Source: Verrucomicrobiaceae bacterium UBA1938
GTDB taxonomy: Bacteria > Verrucomicrobiota > Verrucomicrobiia > Verrucomicrobiales > Verrucomicrobiaceae
Direction: 5' to 3'
Assembly: GCA_002336895.1 (NCBI GenBank)
Contig: DDFC01000029.1
Coordinates: forward strand, 62,001-126,000
Length of the DNA stretch: 64,000 nucleotides
Shown: in pieces, positions 42,063 through 50,414 of the stretch
Position numbering within the stretch: position 1 is the first letter of the stretch
Layout of the letters: each line of letters starts with the position of its first letter
Translations under genes and position numbers: made by a program
Notes under the pieces: model-generated
Told to the model about the DNA's origin: nothing
The model's database searches: none
What the model saw: the letters and a program-made list of their open reading frames with translations, nothing else

Positions 42063-43841
42063 TCAGGCGGGGACGGGGGCGTCGAACCAGCGGTTGTGCT
42101 CTTTGATGAGGTCGATGAGGCGTTCGACGGCTTCTTCTTCGGGGATGTTGAACTTCACGGCGGTCTTGCCGACGTAGAGGTTGATCTTGTCGGGGGCGCC
42201 GCCGACGTAGCCGAAGTCGGCGTCGGCCATTTCGCCGGGGCCATTGACGATGCAGCCCATGACGGCGATGCGGACGCCTTTGAGGTGGCCGGTGGCGGCG
42301 CGGATTTTCTGCGTGGTGGTCTGCAGATTGAAGAGAGTGCGGCCGCAGCTGGGGCAGGCGACGTAGTCGGTCTTGAAGATGCGGACCCCGGCGGCCTGGA
42401 GGATGTTGTAGCTGATGCGGAGTGACTGGCCGGGGGCGGGCTCGCCATTAACGATGACGGCATCGCCAATGCCATCGCAGAGGAGGGAGCCGATGTTGGT
42501 GGCGGCGACGAGGAGGTTTTCGGTGAAGTCGTCGCTTCCGGAGGACTGGAAGGTGTCTTTGAGCAGGATGGGGTGGCGCGGCTGGAGCCGGGCGGCGAGG
42601 AGGCGGTAGGCGGCGATGACGGGGAGGGTGAGTCCGTCTTTCACAGCGACGAGGCGGGGCTCTGCGCTGGAGTTGATCTCGGCGATGGCGGAGTCGTCAC
42701 GGGGGTCGATGGCGATGACGCCGCTGTCTTCGATGACGACCTCGGGCTTGTAGTCGCCGAGCTTGTCGATCTTGTGGGCGACGGCGTCCCACTTCTGACG
42801 AGTGGTGAAGACGGGGACGGTTTCGCCGCCGCCAGTCTTGATGCCGTTGATGGTGACGAGCTGTGAGGCGCGGCGCTGGTAGTCGAAGGGATCGTAGCTG
42901 ACGGGCGGGGCGTTTTGGATGCGCTCGTTTTTGGCGGGGAGGCCGTCGTTGTAGGGTTTGACGAGCTGCTGGGCGACGGGGATCTCGAAGATGGCGTCTT
43001 CGGTGAGTGAGACGCGGACGGTATCGCCAATGCCGTCTGCGAGGAGGGAGCCGATGCCGATGGCGCTTTTGATGCGGCCATCTTCGCCGTCGCCTGCCTC
43101 GGTGACGCCGAGGTGGATGGGGTAGTTCCAGTCGGAGCCCTGCTGATCGAGATGAGCGACGAGCAGGCGGTAGGCCTCGATCATGACCTTGGGATTGCTG
43201 GCCTTCATCGAGAAGAGGAAATTGTGGTAGCCCTGGGAGCGGGCGATGCGGGCGAACTCGAGGGCGCTCTCGACCATGCCGAGGGGGGTGTCGCCGTAGC
43301 GGTTCATGATGCGGTCGCTGAGGGAGCCGTGATTGGTGCCGATGCGCATGGCGCGGCCGAGGCGGATGCACTCCTTCACGAGGGGGACGAACTGCTCCTC
43401 CATGTAGGCGACCTCAGCGGCGTATTCTTCGTCGGTGTATTCTTTGACGGCGAACTTCTTTTTGTCGGCGTAGTTGCCAGGATTGACGCGGACTTTTTCG
43501 ACCCACTTAACGGCCTCCATGGCGGCGTCGGGCTTGAAGTGGATGTCGGCGACGAGGGGGACATCGCAGCCTGCGGCGCGGATGCCATCGCGGATGTGCT
43601 GGAGGTTTTCGGCGATGACGCGGGTCTGGGCGGTGACGCGGACAATCTGGCAGCCGGCTTCGGCGAGGCCGAGGGCCTCCTTGACGCAGGAGGCGGCGTC
43701 GCGGGTGTCGCTGGTGAGCATGCTCTGGACGACCACGGGGGCTCCGCCGCCGATCTGCACCTTGCCGACCATGACCGGGCGCGTCTCACGGCGCTGGTAG
43801 TTGTAGAGATCGGGGCAGTAGCGAAGAAGGGGGGAGGACAT
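42063..43841 (-). CDS. ispG: 4-hydroxy-3-methylbut-2-enyl diphosphate synthase (long form)
   Basis: This 592-residue enzyme converts MEcPP to HMBPP in the MEP isoprenoid pathway using a 4Fe-4S cluster. The TIM-barrel part contains VVVQSMLTSDTRDA, VPLVADIHFKPDAA, RVNPGNYADKKKF and RAMRIGTNHGSLSDR. The cluster domain has CPSCGRT (about residue 495) and GCIVNGPGEMADADFGYVG. A central insertion domain of about 200 residues gives the long form known from Chlamydiae, Bacteroidetes and plants. The ATG at 43841 starts the conserved MSSPLLRYCPDLYNYQRRET; the frame stays open upstream but that part is antisense to other genes. Confidence 0.95.
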   Translation of the reverse strand: MSSPLLRYCPDLYNYQRRETRPVMVGKVQIGGGAPVVVQSMLTSDTRDAASCVKEALGLAEAGCQIVRVTAQTRVIAENLQHIRDGIRAAGCDVPLVADIHFKPDAAMEAVKWVEKVRVNPGNYADKKKFAVKEYTDEEYAAEVAYMEEQFVPLVKECIRLGRAMRIGTNHGSLSDRIMNRYGDTPLGMVESALEFARIARSQGYHNFLFSMKASNPKVMIEAYRLLVAHLDQQGSDWNYPIHLGVTEAGDGEDGRIKSAIGIGSLLADGIGDTVRVSLTEDAIFEIPVAQQLVKPYNDGLPAKNERIQNAPPVSYDPFDYQRRASQLVTINGIKTGGGETVPVFTTRQKWDAVAHKIDKLGDYKPEVVIEDSGVIAIDPRDDSAIAEINSSAEPRLVAVKDGLTLPVIAAYRLLAARLQPRHPILLKDTFQSSGSDDFTENLLVAATNIGSLLCDGIGDAVIVNGEPAPGQSLRISYNILQAAGVRIFKTDYVACPSCGRTLFNLQTTTQKIRAATGHLKGVRIAVMGCIVNGPGEMADADFGYVGGAPDKINLYVGKTAVKFNIPEEEAVERLIDLIKEHNRWFDAPVPA

Positions 43842-44054
43842 GGTGGGCGGGTAAAATGCCGGAATGCGGTCGTGAAGCAAACGAGAAGCCGCTGGGGGAG
43901 GCACTGATTTACACCGCGAGAGATTAGAAGACCGCAGAGAATACCTTTTTGAATCAAGGCTTTGCGATCCTCCATGTTCTGGAGCGGGGTGGGCTGACAA
44001 GTTTCTTACATGTTTCTTGCCGGAACGAGACAATCTGTTAGGATTGCATTCAAT

Positions 44055-44477
44055 ATGGCAAATATCGTCATTATTGAAGATCATCAACCGGTTCTGAAGC
44101 TGCTGTCCACGCTTTGCCAGGCGGAAGGGCATGATGTGATGGCGCTGGACAATGGCCGGGCTGGGATGGCGGCGATCCGAGAAATGACGCCTGATGTGGC
44201 GCTGGTGGACCGTCGGCTGGGAGATCTGGACGGGCTGGAGATGATCCGCGAAGCGAAGGAGGCCTCTCCCAACACACGGTTTGTGATGGTGTCCGCCTGC
44301 ACAGACACGCGGGACATCGTGACAGCGGTGAGGCGTGGATTTTGCGACTATGTGACGAAGCCCTTTGAGCCGGCGGAGATCAAGGATGCGGTGAATCGTG
44401 CACTGACGGAACCGGCAGAACCGGCACCGATTTCCCGGCAGAAGCTGGTGATCCTGTGCCCGAAGCAGGCGGCGTGA
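44055..44477 (+). CDS. Single-domain response regulator receiver protein
   Basis: This 140-residue CheY-like protein has the acidic pocket (Glu8, Asp9), phosphoacceptor Asp52 in VALVDRRLG, Ser80 in VMVSACT, and Lys102 in DYVTKPFEP. There is no output domain and no histidine kinase nearby. It may act as a phosphate sink or as a protein-protein switch. The ATG at 44055 (MANIVIIEDH) is preferred over an upstream start at 44010. The htrA gene follows 63 bases downstream. Confidence 0.9.
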   Translation: MANIVIIEDHQPVLKLLSTLCQAEGHDVMALDNGRAGMAAIREMTPDVALVDRRLGDLDGLEMIREAKEASPNTRFVMVSACTDTRDIVTAVRRGFCDYVTKPFEPAEIKDAVNRALTEPAEPAPISRQKLVILCPKQAA

Positions 44478-44540
44478 GGGGATGGTGGCAGGGGCCACTT
44501 TGAACGTTGAAGTTGGAGACCGCCGACGCATTGGTACCGG

Positions 44541-45746
44541 ATGGAGAACCTTCGCCGTCTGCTGTTTGCCTTTTCTGTGTTTGTGCTCTCGGCGCTGCTG
44601 TTTGGATGGTGGCGCCAGGGGAAGGAGGGCTATGGGGTGATGAACCTGCTGAAGAGCGAGAAGCCCGGACCAGCTGTGCTGACGACGCCGAACAAGCCCA
44701 AGATCGGCCCGAACGAGCTGCCGATCCTGACGCAGATGAATGCTGAGTTTGCGAAGCTCTCTGCGGCGGTGCAGCCAGCGGTGGTGAGCGTGACGGCCAA
44801 GACAGTGAGGCGCGGACCGGTGAGCTGGCATCCGCTGTTTGGCAGCATAGGCCAGAGTGCGCAGATCGTGCCGAGCCTGGGCTCGGGGGTGATCATCAGC
44901 AAGGAGGGGCACGTGATCACGAACTATCACGTGATCGAAGGTGCGCTGCTGACGGAGCTGGAGATCTCCACGAATGACAACAAGAAGCACCCGGCGCTGG
45001 TGCTGGGCTTTAACAAGGAGCGGGACATCGCGCTGCTGAAGATCGACAGTCCGCTGGCGGATTTTCCGGCGCTGACGTTTGCGAATTCTGACGAGGTGCG
45101 GGTGGGGGAGATCGTGCTGGCGGTGGGGAATCCGTTTGGGCTGAGCGGAACGGTGACGAAGGGGATCATCAGCGCGCGTGACCGGCATCTGAGCGACAGC
45201 CAGTTTGACTACCTGCAAACGGACACGGTGATCAATCCCGGGAACTCAGGTGGGCCGCTGGTGAACATCCGGGGTGAGATCATCGGGATCAACGTGGCCA
45301 TCTATCGCGGCGATGCGAACATCACAAGCTGGCAGGGGGTGGGGCTGGCGATCCCCTCGAACGAGGCGAAGATGGTGGTGGAGGACATCCAGAAGAAGAT
45401 CAAGGAAAGCGCCAAGCAGAACAAGGGGGTGACGACGGCGACGGGGAAGGGATACCTGGGGCTGGAGGTGAGCAGCGAGCCGGTGGAGATCGATCCCGTG
45501 TGGGGGACATCGAGACGTGGGGCGCTGATCACAGACATCGCCCCGAACTCGCCAGCGGATGAGGCCGGGCTGAGGCAGGGGGATGTGGTGACGAAGTTTC
45601 AAGGCATGGCCTTCCGGTCTCCGGCGGATCTGCTGCAGATCATCCGAACGCAGCCGCCTGGCAATGAGGTGAAGCTGGAGGTGATCCGGAACAACAAGAT
45701 GGGAGACATCATCGCGAGGCTGGGATCGAGGCCGGATGCGGGATGA
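44541..45746 (+). CDS. HtrA/DegS-type trypsin-like serine protease
   Basis: This 401-residue protein has an N-terminal membrane anchor or uncleaved signal (LLFAFSVFVLSALLFGWW). The protease domain has the triad His130 (TNYHVIE), Asp162 (RDIALLKI) and Ser236 (NPGNSGGPL). One PDZ domain is at the C-terminus (ALITDIAPNSPADEAGLRQG). A single PDZ plus membrane anchor fits DegS-like sensors or a short DegQ. In E. coli, DegS and RseP cooperate in the envelope-stress cascade; here rseP lies far away at 7 kb. The gene is convergent with comEC. Confidence 0.93.
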   Translation: MENLRRLLFAFSVFVLSALLFGWWRQGKEGYGVMNLLKSEKPGPAVLTTPNKPKIGPNELPILTQMNAEFAKLSAAVQPAVVSVTAKTVRRGPVSWHPLFGSIGQSAQIVPSLGSGVIISKEGHVITNYHVIEGALLTELEISTNDNKKHPALVLGFNKERDIALLKIDSPLADFPALTFANSDEVRVGEIVLAVGNPFGLSGTVTKGIISARDRHLSDSQFDYLQTDTVINPGNSGGPLVNIRGEIIGINVAIYRGDANITSWQGVGLAIPSNEAKMVVEDIQKKIKESAKQNKGVTTATGKGYLGLEVSSEPVEIDPVWGTSRRGALITDIAPNSPADEAGLRQGDVVTKFQGMAFRSPADLLQIIRTQPPGNEVKLEVIRNNKMGDIIARLGSRPDAG

Positions 45747-45813
45747 GAGGGGATTCGCTTTGCGGGCTTATGTTCTGGCGCGAAGTGGCGGCTACGATTA
45801 TTTTTAAAACGAG

Positions 45814-48192
45814 CTAGGGGCGAGGTTTGAGGATGAGGTGCTGGCGGGTGCGGTGGGTGGAGATTTGGAGGGTGGTCTGGTCGAACTGGAGGTCGATGCC
45901 GCCGGTGAGCCAGGTGTCGAGGTGAGGAATGTTCCGGGCTTTGGCGTGGTCCGAGACGGTGGTGGAGGGGGCGGTCTGGGTGGCGCGTGCGTCGCTGCTG
46001 GAGAGGATGACCTGCGGGGATGCCCTGAGGAGGAATTCCGGGGTGGTGGCGAGGTCGAGCTCATGCTGGCTGCGGATGAGGACATCGCAGCGGAGATCGG
46101 CGGAGCTGGAGCAGAGGGTTTTCTCGGTGGCCCATCCGGCATCGCTGAGCCAGAGGACGCGCCAAGGGCCGAGGTGGAGCATGAGGACCATGGCGCGGTC
46201 ATCGCCGCGCTGGCTGAGGATTTCCGAGGAGGGGTAGAGGACCCGGGCGTTTGCTGTGAAGGTGGAGGTGTCTGAGAGGGGGATGAGATCCTCGGCCGCG
46301 AGCTTGTGGAGCAGAGGCGGGCCGGGCTGCTCCAGAAGATGGCGTAGAGTGGAGGTGGGCGAGGCGCGCTTCACGGGCTCGAGCACGCTGCAATACAACT
46401 GCGGCTGATGGAATGTGGTGAGGACTTTGGAGATGGCACCGATGTGGTCGGCGTCGTCATGGCTGAGGAAGACGCCTTCGAGGGAGTTGACGCCGCTGGC
46501 ATGCAGGCATGGGCGGAGCACACGCTGGAAGCTGGATTCAGCGCCGGTGTCCAGCAACCAGTGGCGGCCGCCGACGCGCAGATGATTGGCGGCACCGCCG
46601 AAGGGAAGCTCCAGCACGTGGAGTGTGGCGGGGGCGCGTGGAAAAGCGGAGGCCGGGGTGAAGTGGACATTGGCACCCGGGAGACTGGCAAACCAAGCGG
46701 CGCTGACGGTCATGGCCTTGGCGAGAGCCCAGTTGGCGTTGTTGAGGATGATCTGGGCACCGCTGAGATGAAGGGTGGCGGCGCAGAGACTCATGCAGGT
46801 GGCGGCGAGGCAAAACGAGGACAGGGGGACGAGGACGCAATTGGCGAGGACAGCGACGGGCGTGATGGATTGAAAGTGGGCGAGGATGAAAGGCAGGCTG
46901 CCGAGCCAGGCGGCGAAAGAGACGCTGAGCATCTGGGCGAGGCGCAGGCGGGACAAGCTCCATGCACGCTGCCACCATGAGGCGAGCTGAGGCGGGAGAA
47001 AGGGATCCAGCCGAGTGAAGGGCAGCAGCTTTTCCAGCAAGGGGGCAGAGCCGACGGAGCTGAACCAGAGCACGCCGAAGGAGAGCTGGAAGCCGGGCAT
47101 GAAGAGCTGGTTTGAGTCTGTGCCGAGGAGGAGCAGGGCTGCGGCACCGAGGCTGTTTTGAAGCGAGGCCTCGCGGTCCACCATTGAGGCGCTGAGATAG
47201 ATGGCGACCATGAAGGCCGCACGCGCCGCCGAGGGACGCCAGCCAGTGACGAAGGCATACGCAAAGACGATGAGGATGGCGAGCCAGAGCGCGAGGCTGC
47301 GGCGGATGCCGAGCTGCTTGAGCAGCATGAGGGCGATGACGCCGAGGAGGCCCACCTGCATGCCGCTAACGGCGAAGACGTGGAGCGTGCCGCTGCTGCG
47401 AAAGGCCTCCTCAATGTCCTCATCTGCATCCGCCGACATGCCCAGGGCCATGGCGCGGAGAACAGCCACCATCTGAGGATCCTCTTCAAGATCCAGAGCG
47501 AGCTGTGAGCTGATCCAGCGCCTGCAGTCCTCGGCCTTTTCCAAGAACGAGCACCAGAGCGTTTCACCACCCCTGCTGATGCGCTGCATGTGGGTGACAT
47601 CGAGCCGGGCCACACGGCCCATGAGGAGGGAGTACGACTGGGCATCGAAAGCGCCGGGATTGGAAGCGGTGCGCGGCAGCTGGAGGGTGCCGTGGATTTC
47701 ATAGATGCCGGGGCCGGGGAAAAGCACGCCTTTTGGCAAGCGGACGAGGAGGGTGGCCGGCTGATCCAGCGAAAGGCCCATGGAGCGGGCCTCGATTTTT
47801 TGAGAGGTGCAGAGTGCATGGGCGCGCTCGTCTGCGGTGTGGTCATACTCCGGCAGGAGGCTGCCACGAACGACCGCCTGGACTGGCCTGGACTGCTGCT
47901 GCAGAGCGAGGCGGAGCGGGTGGCGGAAGGTTTCGCCGGTGCGGGTGGTGTGAATGAAGGCGAAGACCAGCAGGCTGGCAGGAGGCAGCAGCCAAGAGCT
48001 GCCGCGAAGAAAGGCAGCCCCCAGCAGCAGCATGGAAGCTGCCGGGAGCCAGAACGACAGTGAGTGAAGCCAGCCTGCGTCAGCGGCGATGATGCCGATG
48101 ACAGCGGCCAGCGCGAGGACGAGGAGAGGATTGGCCTGAGACCAGCGCCGCGCCTTTCCGAGCATGGGGTGCAGCGCGGTGCGGAGGCTCAC
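45814..48192 (-). CDS. comEC: ComEC/Rec2-family DNA uptake protein
   Basis: This 792-residue protein has an N-terminal membrane segment region, a soluble DUF4131-like domain (about 30-200), the Competence domain with many membrane helices (GTLHVFAVSGMQVGLLGVIA, TGWRPSAARAAFMVAIYLS), and a C-terminal metallo-beta-lactamase domain (LPFGGAANHLRVGGRHWLLD, then LSHDDADHIG near residue 580). The usual 'HxHxDH' is here SHDDADH, as common in ComEC. It moves single-stranded DNA across the inner membrane. Its start overlaps the stop of a TPR gene by ATGA. No other competence gene is in the window. Confidence 0.9.
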   Translation of the reverse strand: MSLRTALHPMLGKARRWSQANPLLVLALAAVIGIIAADAGWLHSLSFWLPAASMLLLGAAFLRGSSWLLPPASLLVFAFIHTTRTGETFRHPLRLALQQQSRPVQAVVRGSLLPEYDHTADERAHALCTSQKIEARSMGLSLDQPATLLVRLPKGVLFPGPGIYEIHGTLQLPRTASNPGAFDAQSYSLLMGRVARLDVTHMQRISRGGETLWCSFLEKAEDCRRWISSQLALDLEEDPQMVAVLRAMALGMSADADEDIEEAFRSSGTLHVFAVSGMQVGLLGVIALMLLKQLGIRRSLALWLAILIVFAYAFVTGWRPSAARAAFMVAIYLSASMVDREASLQNSLGAAALLLLGTDSNQLFMPGFQLSFGVLWFSSVGSAPLLEKLLPFTRLDPFLPPQLASWWQRAWSLSRLRLAQMLSVSFAAWLGSLPFILAHFQSITPVAVLANCVLVPLSSFCLAATCMSLCAATLHLSGAQIILNNANWALAKAMTVSAAWFASLPGANVHFTPASAFPRAPATLHVLELPFGGAANHLRVGGRHWLLDTGAESSFQRVLRPCLHASGVNSLEGVFLSHDDADHIGAISKVLTTFHQPQLYCSVLEPVKRASPTSTLRHLLEQPGPPLLHKLAAEDLIPLSDTSTFTANARVLYPSSEILSQRGDDRAMVLMLHLGPWRVLWLSDAGWATEKTLCSSSADLRCDVLIRSQHELDLATTPEFLLRASPQVILSSSDARATQTAPSTTVSDHAKARNIPHLDTWLTGGIDLQFDQTTLQISTHRTRQHLILKPRP

Positions 48193-48839
48193 AGTTTGGC
48201 AGCGGCTGAGGCCGCGTTTTTGGAGCGCTGATCCACGAGCATCTTGTACTGAATCTGCTCGATTTCGCTGATGCGGTGGTGGGCGTTGGCGCTGTGGCGG
48301 GTGTTTGGGAAATTGCCGACCACCTGTTCAAGCATGTCGCGCGCGGCATCGAAGTCGTGGATATGGGTCAGGTGGACATCGGCGATGCGGAACATGATGA
48401 AGGCGGCATCGTCCACTGGCCACTCCTTGCTCTGCAGATGCTCTTCGAGCGCCTTGAGGGCGGCCTGGGGATCGCGGAGGCGCTCGGCGTAAACTTTGGC
48501 GATTTCGGCGACGGGGAAGGGATCGTCGGGCTTGTCTTCGAGCATTTTTTCATAATGCTCGATGGCACCCTGGTAGTCGCCCTGGGCGATGCTGGCGGCG
48601 GCCTTGGTCATTTCATCCTGCTCGACTTGTTCTCCGGAGGAGAAGACGGACTCACTGACGGCATCCCCGAGCATGGGGATGAGGTACTTCACGGCGAGAA
48701 TTCCGCCGGTCGTACCGAGGAGAATGACAAACACGAGCTTTATTCCATCTCCTGCATCTTTGACCACATTCCACAGAAGGGTAATGACCAAAAGCGCAAG
48801 CGCAACGACACCAATACGGACAACGAGTTGAGTGTTCAT
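48189..48839 (-). CDS. Membrane-anchored TPR protein coupled to comEC
   Basis: This 216-residue protein has two N-terminal membrane segments (IGVVALALLVITLLWNVV and LVFVILLGTTGGILAVKYLI). A soluble tail with TPR-like helices follows: AAASIAQGDYQGAIEHYEKM, AEIAKVYAERLRDPQAALKA, FRIADVHLTHIHDFDAARDM. No catalytic motif is visible. The stop overlaps the start of comEC (ATGA at 48192-48189), so the proteins are made together. The ATG at 48839 is preferred. Confidence 0.75.
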   Translation of the reverse strand: MNTQLVVRIGVVALALLVITLLWNVVKDAGDGIKLVFVILLGTTGGILAVKYLIPMLGDAVSESVFSSGEQVEQDEMTKAAASIAQGDYQGAIEHYEKMLEDKPDDPFPVAEIAKVYAERLRDPQAALKALEEHLQSKEWPVDDAAFIMFRIADVHLTHIHDFDAARDMLEQVVGNFPNTRHSANAHHRISEIEQIQYKMLVDQRSKNAASAAAKL

Positions 48840-48864
48840 GGTTGGGATGCAGGGGAGGCTATCA

Positions 48865-48904
48865 AAACGCCCGCGTCCCGCCAAGCATGAAATTAGGGGC
48901 GTTT
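48865..48904 (-). terminator. Weak hairpin after the outer-membrane efflux gene
   Basis: AAACGCCC/GGGCGTTT arms, 8 bases each, with a 24-base loop. On the minus strand the second arm ends in TTTT. It lies about 75 bases beyond the end of the efflux operon and just before the TPR-comEC unit. The long loop makes it a weak candidate. Confidence 0.3.
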
Positions 48905-48977
48905 CTCAAAAGTCATGTCCGCCACAGGAACAAGCGGGCATTCTTTACCGTGAAACGACGCCATGGGCGGGTGCGTG

Positions 48978-50414
48978 TCAGCCGCCCCCCAGAGCGCGGT
49001 AGAGGTTTGCCTGGACCTGGAACTGGCGCTTCTTGACGCCGATGAGCTGGAGCCTGGCCTTGAGGGCGTTTTGCTGGGCATTGAGCACTTCGAGATAGGT
49101 GGCGCGGCGGGTGCGGAAGAGGTCTGCGGCGGTGCTGACGGAGCCGATGAGGATCTGGACCTCCTTGCTCTTCAGAGCCTGCAGGTCTTTGAGAATGCGG
49201 ATGAAGGCGAGCTGATTGTGGACTTCGACGTAGCCATTGACGATGGACTGCTGGTAGGCATTGAGGGCCTCGAGCTGCTGGGCATTGGCGTGATCAAACT
49301 CGGCCTGTATGGCGCGGCGATTGATAAGCGGGGCGACGAGGCCGCCGACGGCGGAGTAGGTGGCCGAGTGGGCGTTCAGAAGGAGATTGCTGCGGAAGGC
49401 CTGGAGGCCGAGAACGCCATTGATGGAGACGGAGGGGAGGAAGGCAGCGCGTGCGGCTTTGACATCCGCCTTGGATGCGATGAGCTCAAACTCTGCGCGG
49501 CGGATGTCGGGGCGGTTTTTGAGGAGGTCTGCCGGAACGCTGGAGGCCAGCTGAGGGAGGCGGGCATCGTGGAGGGACGTCCTGTTGCGCATGACGGGCC
49601 TTTTGGGATCTCCGAGGAGGCTGCAGATGACGCCCTCCTGCTGAACGATCTGCTGCTGGGTGTCGAGGCGCATGCCCTGAAGATTGTAGAGCAGGGCCTC
49701 AAACTGCTGGATGGCGAGCTCATTGGCGGCGCCAGCCTGCTTTTGAATCTGCACGGTTTCCAGGGCGTCCTTCTGAAGCTTGATGGTTTCGTCGATATTG
49801 ATGATCTCCGCATCGAGGGCCACCAGCTCGTAGTAGGCGGTGGCGAGCTCTGCGATGAGCTGGGTCTGCACGAGATTGCGGCCTTCGACGCTGGCGAGCA
49901 TGCGGGCGGTGGCGGAGGATCTTTTGCTGCGGAGTTTTCCCCAGATGTCGAGCTCCCAGCTAGACTGGAGGCCGACGGAGTAGTCCTGCAGGTCCCGGGG
50001 AATGATGCGGCCATCGTAGATGGGCGAGGTGCTGTTGCCTGCGCCATCCATGGTGTAGAGGCCGAAGCGCTGGAGGCCAGCGCCAGCGGTGCCGGAGACC
50101 TTGGGGGCAAGGGCGCTGCGAGCGGCGGTGATCTGGGCCCTGGCCATCTCGATGCGCTGGAGCGCGATCTTGAGGTCGCGATTGTTTTCGAGCGCCTTGT
50201 CGGTGAGAGACTGGAGGTGGGGATCTGTGAAGTGCCGCCGCCACTGGCTGACGCCTGTGAAGGAGGCGGTCTTGTCCGGCACCTGAGCAGCAGCGGGCGA
50301 CTGGGAGGATTTTTTGCCGAAGCGGCGGAAGTCCTCGCAGCTGGTAAAGAACAGAGTGAAGAATGAAATGCAGGCGCTCAGGAATGGCCAGCTCAGATGC
50401 AGGGACTCACGCAT
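48978..50414 (-). CDS. Outer-membrane efflux lipoprotein, TolC/OprM (NodT) family
   Basis: This 478-residue protein has a lipoprotein signal (LSACISFFTLFFTS, then Cys). The family pattern follows: two similar halves with ENNRDLKIALQRIEMARAQI and RPDIRRAEFELIASKADVKA, each beginning an outer-membrane-factor repeat, plus GLQSSWELDIWGKLRSKR. It forms the exit duct of the tripartite pump. The start overlaps the end of the RND gene by 8 bases. All three pump genes are on the minus strand in the order adaptor, pump, duct. Confidence 0.92.
   Translation of the reverse strand: MRESLHLSWPFLSACISFFTLFFTSCEDFRRFGKKSSQSPAAAQVPDKTASFTGVSQWRRHFTDPHLQSLTDKALENNRDLKIALQRIEMARAQITAARSALAPKVSGTAGAGLQRFGLYTMDGAGNSTSPIYDGRIIPRDLQDYSVGLQSSWELDIWGKLRSKRSSATARMLASVEGRNLVQTQLIAELATAYYELVALDAEIINIDETIKLQKDALETVQIQKQAGAANELAIQQFEALLYNLQGMRLDTQQQIVQQEGVICSLLGDPKRPVMRNRTSLHDARLPQLASSVPADLLKNRPDIRRAEFELIASKADVKAARAAFLPSVSINGVLGLQAFRSNLLLNAHSATYSAVGGLVAPLINRRAIQAEFDHANAQQLEALNAYQQSIVNGYVEVHNQLAFIRILKDLQALKSKEVQILIGSVSTAADLFRTRRATYLEVLNAQQNALKARLQLIGVKKRQFQVQANLYRALGGG

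Noticed and set aside
43842..45218. Minus-strand open extension upstream of ispG (total 1,051 codons)
   Set aside because: The extension is antisense to the receiver and HtrA genes and not like IspG; the ATG at 43841 starts the conserved protein.
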